Shown here: positions 1 to 12,600 of the stretch, in pieces
Layout: each line of letters starts with the position of its first letter
Numbering within the stretch: position 1 is the stretch's first letter
The notes under the pieces: generated by a model
Database searches by the model: none
The model's input: only the letters and a program-made list of their open reading frames with translations
Told to the model about the DNA's origin: nothing
From: Nitrospira sp.
GTDB taxonomy: Bacteria; Nitrospirota; Nitrospiria; Nitrospirales; Nitrospiraceae
DNA: 64,000 nt
NCBI GenBank assembly: GCA_030123605.1
Contig: CP126123.1
Location: forward strand, 868,001-932,000
Reading direction: 5' to 3'
Translations under genes and position numbers: made by a program

Positions 1-3000
1 ATGGTGCACGACCAGTAAGAGACGACTTGATTCCTTTTGCCCACGGTCGAAGTACGCTGCCTGAAGTAAGGGCCCCTCAGTGATGTTAAGGCTTTGTTGC
101 ACCTCCGTCGCCAACGTTTCGAGCACCAGCGGCCACGACTGATCGTGCCCCCGCATAACCTCCGTAAGGTCAATCCGCCGACAGAGAGTGTGTTTCTCCG
201 CCGAAGCATAGGCTTGAGTCCACCGGCCTGATGGATCCTGTCGAAATCGCAATCGCAAGGCATCATGATGGTCCACCAAGACCTGCATGGCTCGCTCCAG
301 CAGCGGCATCTCCATCGGCGTTTGCACCTCCAGCAGTACAGCCTGGTTCCAGTGATGCGGATTCGGATGCTGCGCCTCAAAGAACCACTGTTGAATCGGG
401 GTGAGCGGTACCGTTCCGGTCACCGGCCCTTGCGAGACCTGACCTTCCTGTTCGCGCACCACGGCGATTTCCGCCAGTTCTGCGATCGTCGGCCGCTCGA
501 ACAACTGTTTGGGCGTCACCTTAAGGCCGCATCGATGCGCGCGCGCAATGATCTGCAGACTGAGGATGGAGTCGCCCCCCAGCTCAAAAAAATTGTCGTG
601 GCGCCCGATACGGTCCCGTCGCAAGACCTCTCTCCAGATCTCGGCCAACCGCCGCTCAACGTCGGTCTGTGGAGCGGCATCGGTCTCCCCACTCTGGTCC
701 CGCAACTGTTCCGGATCAGGCAAGGCCGCTCGGTCCAGTTTGCCGTTTGAGGTCAACGGCAACGAATCCAGCTCGATGATGACTTGCGGCACCATGTAAT
801 CGGGAAGCTGCCGCGCCAGGCGTGTGCGGAGATCGGTCAGCTGTCCCGTCGAGCCTGAAGTCGGTACCACATAGGCCGCAAGCTGCTTAGCTCCGGCCAC
901 TCCCTCGCGCATCACCACCACGGCTTCCTGAATCTCCGGATAGTCCCTCAAGTGAGCTTCGATCTCACCCAGTTCAATCCGATAGCCGCGCAGTTTGACT
1001 TGGTGATCCCGTCGACCGAGAAACTCAATGGTACCGTCCTCGCGATAGCTCGCCTGGTCGCCGGTCCGATACATGCGTGCTCCGGTCTGAGGGTCGAACG
1101 GGTCCGGCCTGAATCGGTCGGCCGTCAATCCCGGCCGTCGGTGGTAGCCATGCGCAAGCCCCGCTCCTCCGAGATAGAGTTCACCTGTTACTCCGACCGG
1201 CGTCGGCTCCAAGTGTCGATCCAAGATGTACGCTCGACTATGGGCAAGCGGACGCCCGAGCGGAACGGTCGCACCCCGGCGCACCCCTTGAGCATCGAGT
1301 CGATGTGTAAGGACCCCGACCGTCGTCTCGGTCGGCCCGTAGTGATTGATCACCGTACAGGCCGGCGCTAAGGCATGGATCCGCTCGACGAGAGTCCACG
1401 TCAATGCCTCCCCTCCCAAAACCAAACACTGCGACGGTAAGACCTGCTCCGGATGAGTCGCGTCCAGCAAACCTGCCAAATGGCTGGGCGTGATCTTCAA
1501 CACGTGAATCTGCTCTCGTTGCATGTATGCCGCCATCTGCTCAGGATGGAACCCCCTGTCAGTCGAGAGGAGATGCAATGTCCGACCGGCGCACAACGCG
1601 CCGAACAGCACGGTATGGCCAAGGTCTGCCGCCACGGTGGAGAGCAAGGCCCACTGGGCGGCTGTCTCTGGCACCGGCATATTCGCCAGCATGCTCGTCA
1701 CGTAACTCACGAGGGCACGATGAGACACGACCACCCCTTTGGGCTGCCCGGTGGAGCCGGACGTATAAATCACATAGGCCACACTCTGCGGATGGGGAGG
1801 CGGTAGGTTTGCATCGGAGCCACCTTCATTGTCTCGATGAATGACATCCTCCACGTCCCACATCCGGATCGTCCGCAACGCCGCGACTGTGTCGGCGGAG
1901 AAGGCCACGCGTACGGCGGTTTGCGTGAGCAACACCTCGACATCGGCATCTTGCAATAGAAACACCAACCGTTCCGGCGGTATCGAAGGCTCTACCGGCA
2001 CATAGGCGGCACCGGCTTTGAGAACCCCCCAGATCGTAATCAGGAGTTCAGGAGACCGTTCGAGACAAAGCCCGACCCGCACACCAGGTCCGACACCGGC
2101 AGCGCGTAACCGGTGAGCCAATCGATTCGCGCGCCGATTCAACTCGGCATACGTGAGTCGTTGCTCTTCAAACACAATGGCCTGTCGTTCCGCCTCTCGA
2201 GCAGCCATGGCTTCGAACAATTCATGCACACACCGAGTCTCTGCCGGCATGTGGGATGTCGTCGGATTCCAGTCCACTAACAGGCGCGTTCGCTCTTCCG
2301 GCGTATGGAGCGTCAGATCAGCCAGACGGCCATGCGGATGGGCCATCATCCAGTCCAAGACCTTTCTGAACTGCGCCAACCATCGCGTCACCATGACGTG
2401 GCTGATTCGCCCATGGGCGTAGCACAATGTGATCTGAATATCCGTACCAGGTTCGATCACCAGGGAGACCGGATAATTGTTCCGTCCCTTGGTCAGCACA
2501 TACCCATCGCCCGCTTCTCCGATGGAACGTGTGCGAATCTGCAGGTCGTGAACAGCCAATCCGGCCTGCTCGCGGATGGGGAAATTCTCGAAGACGACGA
2601 TGGTCTCGAACAAAGGTCGTCCGTTCGGCACGTCGCTCCAGCCTTGAATCTTTGCCAACGGCGTATATTCATAATGACGAAGCGCGCTGTTTTGCTCTTG
2701 CAAGACCTTCAGCCACGACGATACTTGGACGTCGTCATCGACTCGCACTCGCACCGGCAGCGTATTGATGAACAGTCCGACCATCGTGTCTGCGCCTTCC
2801 AAATCCGGGGGGCGTCCGGAGACGGTCGTGCCGAACACCACATCTGCTCCCTGGTCATAACGTTGAAGCAACAGCGCCCACGCGCCTTGCATCATCGTAT
2901 TGAGGGTGAGCCGTTGCTGGCGAATAAAGGCTCCTACTCGCTCGCTGTCTCCAAACGACAACACGACTGTCTGTTCGGCGAAGGGCAATAGGCTCGGTTC

Positions 3001-3678
3001 CGAGGACGGCGACGATTCCGCAGCGGGAAGCCTTGTCGGTGTCGTGAAGCCGGTGAGGTATGTCCGCCAAAATCGTTCGGCTTCTTTGAGATCCTGCCGT
3101 TGCAGCCACGCGATATAGTCCCGATACGGGCGCGCGGGATCCAACTTCGGTTGCTCTCCTTGGATCAAGGCCCCATAGCAATCCAACAGATCTCGCACCA
3201 TCAACTGGAAGCTCCACCCGTCCAATAAAATGTGGTGATGTGTATAGAGTAATGCATAGTCCTGTGCCCCGGTTCGAATCAGTCGCAACCGTAACAACGG
3301 CGCCCGTCGAAACTCGAACCCTTGTCGACGATCTGTCTCCATCGTTGCACGCAGATTCGCGGCCTGCTCACCTTCGTCGGACGATTGCCAATCCGCATAC
3401 TCAATCGACAGCCGTACGGTCTTCTGGACGACCTGAATGGGACGCGGCACCTGTTCCCACACAAACGCGGTCCGCAACACCGCGTGATGCTGAACGACCA
3501 CCTGCCATGCCTGCTCGAAAGCAGGAACATCTATGATTCCTTCCAAGTGATAGACCGATTGATCCACATAGGGATCGACTCCCTCTTCGGCGACATGGTG
3601 GAATAAGAGTCCTTCCTGCAAGTGGGAGAGATAATACATCGACTCAATTTCGGCTCGACGGGATGTAGTCGGCATCAT
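1..3678 (-). CDS. Non-ribosomal peptide synthetase, C-A(Asp-like)-T-E, cut by the left window edge
   Basis: The frame is open from ATG 3678 to base 1, about 1,226 residues, and continues outside the window. The N-terminus (RRAEIESMYYLSHLQEG) looks like a COM acceptor leading into a condensation domain with HHHILLDG near residue 146. The adenylation domain has LTYAELN, YTSGSTGQPKG near 640 and GKLDR at its end. A thiolation domain follows, LGGDS with Ser at 1037. An epimerization-type domain begins PLTPIQQWFFE near 1100, and base 1 falls inside its VVHH motif. Specificity residues read by alignment to GrsA give DLTKVGHVGK, one change from the published Asp code DLTKVGHIGK. I infer that the module loads Asp and epimerizes it to the D form. 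The start lies 4 bases after the stop of the upstream synthetase, in the same operon. Substrate call is moderate; domain calls are strong. Confidence 0.93.
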   Translation of the reverse strand, partial: MMPTTSRRAEIESMYYLSHLQEGLLFHHVAEEGVDPYVDQSVYHLEGIIDVPAFEQAWQVVVQHHAVLRTAFVWEQVPRPIQVVQKTVRLSIEYADWQSSDEGEQAANLRATMETDRRQGFEFRRAPLLRLRLIRTGAQDYALLYTHHHILLDGWSFQLMVRDLLDCYGALIQGEQPKLDPARPYRDYIAWLQRQDLKEAERFWRTYLTGFTTPTRLPAAESSPSSEPSLLPFAEQTVVLSFGDSERVGAFIRQQRLTLNTMMQGAWALLLQRYDQGADVVFGTTVSGRPPDLEGADTMVGLFINTLPVRVRVDDDVQVSSWLKVLQEQNSALRHYEYTPLAKIQGWSDVPNGRPLFETIVVFENFPIREQAGLAVHDLQIRTRSIGEAGDGYVLTKGRNNYPVSLVIEPGTDIQITLCYAHGRISHVMVTRWLAQFRKVLDWMMAHPHGRLADLTLHTPEERTRLLVDWNPTTSHMPAETRCVHELFEAMAAREAERQAIVFEEQRLTYAELNRRANRLAHRLRAAGVGPGVRVGLCLERSPELLITIWGVLKAGAAYVPVEPSIPPERLVFLLQDADVEVLLTQTAVRVAFSADTVAALRTIRMWDVEDVIHRDNEGGSDANLPPPHPQSVAYVIYTSGSTGQPKGVVVSHRALVSYVTSMLANMPVPETAAQWALLSTVAADLGHTVLFGALCAGRTLHLLSTDRGFHPEQMAAYMQREQIHVLKITPSHLAGLLDATHPEQVLPSQCLVLGGEALTWTLVERIHALAPACTVINHYGPTETTVGVLTHRLDAQGVRRGATVPLGRPLAHSRAYILDRHLEPTPVGVTGELYLGGAGLAHGYHRRPGLTADRFRPDPFDPQTGARMYRTGDQASYREDGTIEFLGRRDHQVKLRGYRIELGEIEAHLRDYPEIQEAVVVMREGVAGAKQLAAYVVPTSGSTGQLTDLRTRLARQLPDYMVPQVIIELDSLPLTSNGKLDRAALPDPEQLRDQSGETDAAPQTDVERRLAEIWREVLRRDRIGRHDNFFELGGDSILSLQIIARAHRCGLKVTPKQLFERPTIAELAEIAVVREQEGQVSQGPVTGTVPLTPIQQWFFEAQHPNPHHWNQAVLLEVQTPMEMPLLERAMQVLVDHHDALRLRFRQDPSGRWTQAYASAEKHTLCRRIDLTEVMRGHDQSWPLVLETLATEVQQSLNITEGPLLQAAYFDRGQKESSRLLLVVHH

Positions 3679-3682
3679 GTCC

Positions 3683-6600
3683 TCATTGAATGTCTTCAAG
3701 AATGTGATTCAGCGCCTCCGGGCTGAGCTCGACGTCCGGGAAATCCGCCGGCGTATACCCGGCCGCCTCCCCCGCCAGACACTCTCGGATCAGTGTGCGA
3801 AGCGCCTGCTCATACCGTTCGCCCAGCGCCGCCATCGTGGCTCGGCGGTACCGGCGCCCGCTGTATCCCCACAGGACGTGCAGCCGGCCGTCGAGAATAT
3901 GGGCGTTGATGTCCCACTCATACGGCAGTCGGCTCCCCGCCGCCTGGTTGGGGCCCACGGACTCCGGTGCCGGACGCACCGGCGCCTCCGGCGGAAACGT
4001 CTGGTCCAATTGCCCCAAGTAGTTGAAGCTCACCGGCGCGGGCGGCTGCGCGGCCAGATGGCGCCGGACCTCGGGATCTCCGCCGCCGTAGCGCAGCAGC
4101 CCATAGCCGAGCCCCTTGTGCGGGAGCCGCCGCACCCGGGCTTTCACCGCCGCCAGCACGGCCCCCGGCGTCGCACCGGGCGCCACCCGCACCACGACCG
4201 GATAGACCGTCGTGAACCACCCGACCGTCCGCGACACATCGAGCTCGGGAAATACGTCTTCCCGGCCGTGCCCCTCCAGATCAAACGCCACCACCGCGCT
4301 CCCGCTCCACTCGCTCAGCACCTGAACCAGCGCCGCGAGCAGCACCTCGTGCAGCTGGGTGCGCGCCGCCGCCGGCACCGCCTGCACCAGTTGACGCGTC
4401 GTCTCTGCGTCCACCGACACCGTGACGATCTCGGCGTCCGCCTCGGTCGCCGCCCCCTGCGGGTCCTCGACCGGAATGGCCCAGGCGGCCGCTGGCTCAA
4501 TGGCCAGCCAAGAGGCCGCCTCCGCCTGGAGCGCTGCCGAGTGACTGTAGGCGTGCAACTGCGTCGCCCACGCTTGAAAGGAACTGCTCGTCGGCAGCCG
4601 CACCGGTGCCTGGGTGGTGAGCGCCTGATAGGCCGTCATCAGGTCCTCCAGCAGAATCCGCCAGGAGATGCCGTCCACCACCAAGTGATGGATGACCAAC
4701 AGCAGGCGCGCGGTCTGCGCCGGCCCGCGGGTGAACAGCACCGCCCGGACCACCGGCCCTGTCGTCAGATCGAGCCGCGCCTGCCGGTCGGTCGCCGCCG
4801 CCTCCAACGCCTGGGCTTGCTCGGCCACCGGAACGGCCGCAAGATCGACATACTCCACGGTCACCGCCGCTGCCTCGGCCGCATAGGCTTGTCGCCAGCC
4901 GTCGGCCGTCGGCGTAAACCGCAGCCGGAAGGCGTCATGATGGGCCAGCACCGCCTGCACCGCGTGCTCGAGCCGACGCAGGTCGACCGCCGGTTGAACC
5001 GCTAACAACACCGCTTGATTGTAGTAATGGGGATTCGCCACGCCTTGCGCAAAGAAGTCCTGCTGGATCGGCGTCAGCGGCACCGCCCCCTGCACCGGCC
5101 CTTCTCGTTCGGCCTCCGCCGGCTTGCCCGTGCTCACCGCCGCCAGCGCCGCCACCGTCTGATGTTGAAACAACTGCCGCGGCGTCACTCGGATCCCTCG
5201 CTCGCGCGCCTGAGCAATGACTTGGATGCTGAGAATGGAATCCCCCCCCAACTCGAAGAAATTGTCGTGAATCCCCACACGCTCCACTCTCAAAACCTGC
5301 CGCCAGATCGCCGCCAGCGTGGTCTCGAACTCCGTTCGCGGCGCTACATACAGACGGGCTTCCCCCCCCCCGGCCTCCGGGGCCGGCAGGGCCTTCCGGT
5401 CCACTTTGCCGTTCGGCGTGAGCGGCAGCTTGTCCAGCACCACGTACACCGCCGGCACCATATACTCCGGCAGCCGACGCCCCAGAAACTCCCGCACCGC
5501 CGCCACCGCCACCGGCGCGGTCGTCACCAGATACCCGACCAGACGCTTGGAGCCGGCCGGCTCCGCCCGCGCCACCACCACCGCTTGCCCGATGGCCGGA
5601 TGTTCGCGCAGCCGCGCCTCGATCTCCCCCAGCTCGATCCGGACCCCCCGCACCTTCACCTGCTGATCCCGCCGCCCAAGAAATTCGAGGGTCCCGTCAG
5701 CCCGATAACGCCCCAGATCTCCCGTCCGGTACAGCCGCTGCCCTGGCTGCTCGCTGAACGGATGCGGCCCGAACGCCGCCGCCGTCCGCCCCGGCTCGCC
5801 GAGATACCCCCGCCCCACGCCCACGCCCCCGATCCAGAGCTCCCCCGTCACCCCCACCGGCACCGGCGCCAGATCCGCATTTAATACATACAGCTCCAGG
5901 TTGGCCGCCGGCCGCCCGATCGGCACCACCGTCTCCTCCGCCCCCGGCGCCCGCGTCAGGGGATAGTACGCCACGTCGTCCGCACACTCGGCCGGCCCGT
6001 AGGCATTGAGCAACGGCACGGTCGGATACCGCGTCAACCACGCCCGGCAGAGCTCCGGCGTCACCGCCTCCCCCGTCGGCAACAACCACCGTAAGGCCGG
6101 GAGGGCCGGCGCTGGCTCCACCGCCACCACTTCCCGCAACAACGACGGCACCAGCTCCGCCACCGTCACGCCCGTTCGGGCGAATTCGGCCAGCAACCGC
6201 ACCGGCTCCTGCACGACGTCGTCGGACAGAATCTCCACCCGCCCCCCGCACAGTAACGCGCTCAGCCCTTGCCACACCGAGATGTCGAACCCGACGCCCG
6301 CGGTCTGTGCCACCACATCCCGGCTCGTCAGGCCCAGCACCGGGAGCTTTCCCCACACGTTGTTCACCATCCCCTGCTGCGAAACCACCGCGCCTTTGGG
6401 CTGCCCCGTCGACCCCGACGTGAACAGCACATACCCCACTTGCTGCGGATGCGTCCGGCGCGGCAGCCGCGGGTACCGGCCCGCCGGCAACGACGCCCGC
6501 GTGGCCACCCGCAGGTCGGGCCGCTCCGCCACGAGGGGCTCGAGCCGATGGCGCTCCGCTTCCGTCGTCAGCACCTGCCGCACGTGGCCCTGCGTCAGCA

Positions 6601-9600
6601 GTTGCCCCCACCGCGCCGGTGGATGCGTCGGATCCAGCGGCAGATACCCCCCGCCCGCCTTCAGAATGCCCAGCAGCAGCGTGACCCACTCCACGCCCCG
6701 CGCCGCCAGCACCGCCACCACCGTATCGGGCCCCACGCCCGCCGCCACCAACCCCCCGGCCACCTGCGCCGCCCGCGCGTCCAGCTCCGCATAGGTCAGC
6801 GCCTCCGCCCCGCCTTGCACCGCCACCGCCGCCGGCGTCCGCGCGACCTGCGCCTCAAATAACTCCGCCACACTCTGCTCCGCCGGGTACGCCGCCCCCG
6901 TCTCATTCCACGTCCGCGTCTGCTCACGCACCTCCGCGGCGCTCAGCACCGTCACCTCGCCCAGCCGCCGCCCCGGTCCCGCGACGATTTGCTCCAATAC
7001 CTGCCGAAAGTGCTTCAGCATCAGGGAGACCAGCTCCGCCTTGATGCGAGTGCGATCGAAGATGAAATTGATGGTGGTCGCAGGCCCTGGTATGACATCC
7101 AAGGTCAACGGATAGTGCGTGTGACCTTCGACGACCATATCCTCCACCGTCACGCCGTCCTGCGCGTCGGACAACCCCTGCCCCATGGGATAGTTTTCAA
7201 ACACGAGGAGACTTTCGAACAATGGTTGGCCGCGGGGCACATCGCTCCATCCTTGGATTTGATAAAGCGATGCATATTCGAATTCCCGCATTTCCAGATT
7301 CTGGTTCAGCAAGGCTTGAAGCCACGTCACGATGGAGCTTTCGGAATTGATCCGGACACGAAGCGGAAGCGTATTCAGGAAGAGCCCGATCATCATCTGC
7401 ACCCCAGGCAGATCCGGGGGCCTACCGGAAACCGTGACACCGAACAAGACGTCGTCCTCGCCGCTGTAATGCCTCAACAGGAGAGCCCAGACACCTTGGA
7501 TCAACGTATTGAACGTGATCTTATGGCGCTGACAAAAAGCCGAGACGAGTTGCGTCTCATCTTCGGGGAGACGGAGCGACTGTTGCTCAAATTCCAGAGA
7601 GGACTCGTCGTGGGAAGGTGAAGCGTGCTCCTGTACCGCCACGACAGTGGAAGCGGTGAACCCGGCCAACGCCGCACGCCAATATCGTTCGGCCGAACTG
7701 AAATCTTGCCGCCGGAGCCAGGCAATATGATTCCGATACGGAGGGGCCGGTGTGAGCGATTCCCTTTTTCCATGTCGAAGACCCCGATAGCGGAGAAAGA
7801 CTTCTTTGAGGAGCAGCGATACGCACCAGCCGTCAAGCAAGACGTGATGGTGATTCCACACGAAGAAATAAGCCTGTTCCGCGATGCGGATGAGAGCGAC
7901 TCGAAGCAGGGGCGCCGTCGAGAGATCGATGCCGTTGGTTCGGGCAGTTCGAAGGTACAGTCCCAATCGTGCTTGTTGCATCTTGCTCGAAAGCCCTCGC
8001 CAATCTTCGACTTCAATCGGCAAGGTCGCCCGTGCGTGAACGATTTGAAGCGGCTCGCGTAGACCCTCCCACACAAAGGAGGTGCGGAGTATGGGATGCC
8101 GATCGACGATCCCCTGTAACGCTTCTTGAAACAACGGAACGTTCAGATCGCCCGTCAGCGTACAGCTGAGCTGCTCGATGTAGACCCCGGAGTTTTCATG
8201 GATGGTATGGACCAAAAACCCTTGCTGCAGCGCGGTCAAGGGATACACGTCATCGATGCCCCGTCGCGTCTCAAGGAAACGGTCGATCCCGGATTGGTCC
8301 AATCCGCTCAGGGGAAAATCCGACGGTGTACGGCCCCCTGTTTTTGATTGTAGGCAATGTTGTATCAGCTCGTTGAGGATCTCCAGATACGTCCGGCTCA
8401 GTTGCTGAACGGTCTCGTTGTCATATCGAGACCGACTGTATGTCCATGACATGTGCAACCGTTCGCCCAAGATGTCGCTGTTGATATCCAACTCGTACGG
8501 AAGCATCGCCTCAGGATCGCGATCGACTCCGGCGGCATCGATCGACGGTACGAAGGGAGAATCAGCCGGAAGAACATGGTCCATCTGTCCGAGATAATTG
8601 AAGCGGACCTGAGATGCCGGATAAGACCGCAGGGTTTCCATGGTGGATGTCGAAGGCTCAAGATAACGAAGGATGCCGTATCCGATTCCTCCATGCGGAA
8701 GGCGCCGTAGCTGTTCTTTGACGGATTTCAAGCAATCGGCGAGTGGCGCATCCGGCGACCACGACAACAGAATGGGCGTGACCCCCGCGAACCAACCCAC
8801 GGTGCGAGACAGATCCACATCCGAGAAGAGATCCTCGCGGCCATGACCTTCCAGATCGAGCAAGACCTCTTCATGGCCGCTCCATCCGCCCAGCGTTCGC
8901 ACCAATGCCGTGAGCAATACATCATTGATATGTGTTCGGTAGACAGCCGGCACATCCTGCAGCAGGGCATGGGTGGAGGCCTCGTCCATCCAGACATGAA
9001 GCGTCTCCGAAACGAGTTCGCGCTTGTCTCCCGTCGGGTGATCGACGGGAATCGGAAGTGCGCGTCGATAAGCAGGATCGAGCCAATAGGCGGCTTCGCG
9101 TTCCAGTGTTTCGGACGTGACATGCTCCGCCAATCGTGTTGCCCAACGTGCATAGGACGTACTTTTTGTCGGCAATGATACCGACAGGCCCGCTGCGAGC
9201 TGCCCGTATGCGAGATGAAAATCCTCCATCACGATCCGCCACGAAATCCCATCCGTCACCAAATGATGCATGACGAACAGCATCCGGTCTGGTGTTGCTC
9301 CGCCCATCGCGAAATACACCACCCGCAATTGAGGGCCGACGGCGATATCGAGGCTGCGCTCCCAGCGATCGATCTCCTCATCGAGGTGGACACGCCGACT
9401 CTCCGGGGGAATCGAGGACAGATCGATCAGGTGCATCACCTGTTGATTGTCCTGGGCGGCGTACCGTTGCGTCCATCCGCGTTCGTGACGATCGAAGCGC
9501 AAGCGCAACGCATCGTGATGGGCTACCACATGCTCCATCACCTCGGTCACAATGGAAAGATCGAGCGGCCACTTCAATTCCAACAGCAACGACTGATTCC

Positions 9601-12600
9601 AATGATGAGGATTCGGAGCGTGGAGCTCAAAAAACCAGTGTTGAATCGGGGTCAGGGGAATGCCCTCGACATCGGCCGCATCATCGGCAGGTGGAATGTC
9701 GGCACGAGTGACGACCGGCGCCAGCTCGCCGATCGTCTGCTGCTGAAACAACTGCCGCGGCGTCAACGCAATCCCTTGCTGTCTGACACGAGAGACGACT
9801 TGGATGCTGAGGATGGAATCGCCGCCCAGTTCGAAGAAGTTGTCATGAATCCCGACACGCTCCACACCCAGGACCTCGCGCCAGATCGCCGCCAGCGTGG
9901 CCTCGAGCTCCGTCCGCGGCGCTGCATACGGACGGGCCTCCGACCCGCCCTCCTCCGGAACCGGCAGGGCCTTTCGGTCCACTTTGCCGTTCGGCGTGAG
10001 CGGCAGCTTGTCCAGGAATACGTACGTCGCCGGCACCATGTACTCCGGCAAGCGGCGTCGCAGGAATTCCCGTATTTCCGCCGACGCCACCGGCTCGGTC
10101 GCCACGAGATAACCGACCAGGCGTTTGTGGCCGGCCTGCTCTTCCCGCGCCACTACGACCGCTTGCGCGATATGTGGATGCTCGACCAGCCGTGTTTCGA
10201 TTTCGCCAGGTTCGATCCGATAACCCCGGAGCTTGACTTGGTGGTCCACTCGGCCGAGACATTCAATGGTGCCATCCGTCCGCCGACGGCCCACATCACC
10301 GGTGCGATACAGCCGCGTGCCGTCTTCTCGAAACGGATGGGGCACGAAGCGCTCGGCGGTGAGGTCCGGCCGTTCCCAATAGCCGGTCGCCAGCCCGTCG
10401 CCGCCGATGTAGAGTTCCCCGACCACGCCGATCGGCACGAGTTGCAGACGGCGATCCAGCAGATAGATGTCCGTATTGGCCAGCGGCCGTCCGATCAGGA
10501 TCGGCCCCGCCGGATGGTCCACCCGGTGCGCCGCCGACCACACGGTCGTCTCCGTCGGGCCATACACATTCCACAGCGCGGCCCCTGTCCGTGATAAGCG
10601 CGCGGCCAAATCCGGAGCCAAGGTTTCGCCGCCGCATAACTGGGTCAGCCCCGGCAAGCCTTGCCAGCCGGCGTCCAGGAGCATCCGCCAGGTGGCCGGC
10701 GTGGCTTGCAGGATGGTGGCGTCGGCTTGATTCACCAGATGCCCAAGCTTCGTCCCGTCCGCCGCCGTGTCCGTCTCCGCCAACACACACTCCGCCCCCA
10801 CCATCAGCGGCAGGAACACCTCCAGCACCGCAATGTCGAACGACAGCGATGTGACCGCTACGACACGATCGCGCGGGGACGGTCTTAACAGAGCCTGCAT
10901 GGCGCACAGAAAATTCATGACGCTTCGATGCGAGATCATCACACCCTTGGGGCGTCCGGTGGATCCGGACGTATAGATGACATACGCCGTCTGGGCGGAG
11001 TGGCTGGCGCCCCGTCGGCGTCCCGGCGGCGGGGCGCCCGGCAGCGTGCCGTCTTGGTTCAGATAGAGGACCGGCGCCGCACAGGCCGGCAGTCGGTCGG
11101 TCAGTGCCCGTTGCGTGACCACCCCAGCCACGCGCGCATCCTCCGTCATCAAGGCCAGACGCTCGCTCGGATAGCGGGGATCCAACGGCACATAGGCGCC
11201 GCCGGCTTTGAGAATGCCGAGTAACCCCACCACCATCGCGATGGAACGCTCCACGCACAAACCCACTCGCGCGTTCGGCCCGACCCCTGCCGCCACGAGC
11301 GCGTCGGCCACTCGCTCGGCACGCACCTCCAGTTCCCCATACGTCAGCGACTGTTCGGCACCTCGCACCGCCACGGCCTCCGGCGTCCGCCCCGCCTGCT
11401 GATCCACGACCTGATGGACACATTGATCGTGGGGATACGCTGCCGCCGTAGCATTCCAGTCGACTACGGCGCTGCGCCGCTCGGGCTCCGTCAGCAACTG
11501 TACGTCCGACAACCGCGTCTCCGGCGCGGCAATCACCTGTTCCAGCACGAGCCGGTAGTGTCGCGCCATGCGGGTGATCGTCTCCGCGTCAAATAAATCC
11601 GTGCTGTACTCAAGTTCTCCGGTCAGCTCTCCATCTCGCTCCGTCAGATCAAGGGTGAGGTCGAAGCGGCTGTGCTGCAGATCGACCTTGAGTCGGGTCG
11701 CCTCAATGCCCGGCACATCCACCGCTCGAAGGTGATCTTGATCCAATGAGAACATGACCTGGAATAACGGGCTATAGCTGAGATCACGAACCGGTTGAAG
11801 TGCATCCACCACCTGTTCGAATGGACAGTCCTGATGCGCCTGTGCGCCCAGGACCGTCTCCCTCGCCCGCCCCACGGCCTCGCGGAAAGAGGGATCGCCG
11901 GACAAGTCGGTGCGCAACACGAGAGTATTGACGAAGCAGCCGATCAGCGGCTCAACTTCGCGGTGAGTTCGATTGGCGACCGGCGTTCCCACCGCGAACG
12001 CTTCCTGCCCGCTATGGCGAGACAGGAGCACCTGAAATGCCGCCAACATGGTTGTGAACAATGTCACGTTCTGCCGCCGACTGAACGATATGAGAGACTC
12101 AACCAATGTGTGAGGCAACACAAAAGAAAACAACGCGCCCCGGTAGCTCTGTGAAGGAGGCCGAGGCCGGTCTGTCGGCAACGCAAGAGTCGGCACATCG
12201 GTACCAAGCCGGTTCTTCCAATAGGCCAACGAATCGTCCAGCCTCGAACCGACATACCGTTGACGTTGCCAGCATGCATAATCGGCGTATTGAATTGGCA
12301 AATCTGGCAACGTAGAAGGGCGGCCACCCGTGTATTCCTGATACAGAACGGAAAATTCCCGCACCAAGACTCCCAAGGACCATCCGTCCGAAATGATGTG
12401 GTGCATCGTGAGCAGCAACACTTGTTCCTGAGGAGCGACGTTCACCACACTGACACGCCAGAGCGGTCCCTCGTCGAGCGTGAACGGAAGGCGAGCATCC
12501 TCCGCTGCCAGGCGTCCTATGGCTACGTCACGCTTTTCCTCTGAACGGACTTCAAGGTCGAGCACCGCAATGGAGATGCGCTTCTCAGGGGTAATGCGCT

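Noticed and set aside
585-600. A7 tracts at T-domain starts (also near 16144 and 20410) as programmed slippage sites
   Set aside because: They encode the conserved FF of DNFFELGG-type motifs, the frames continue normally, and no stop or pseudoknot-like structure follows.
3677-5005. Long plus-strand open frames (up to 442 codons) opposite the synthetase genes
   Set aside because: Their translations are Arg/His/Pro-rich mirror images of GC-rich NRPS codons with no motifs; they are antisense shadows.
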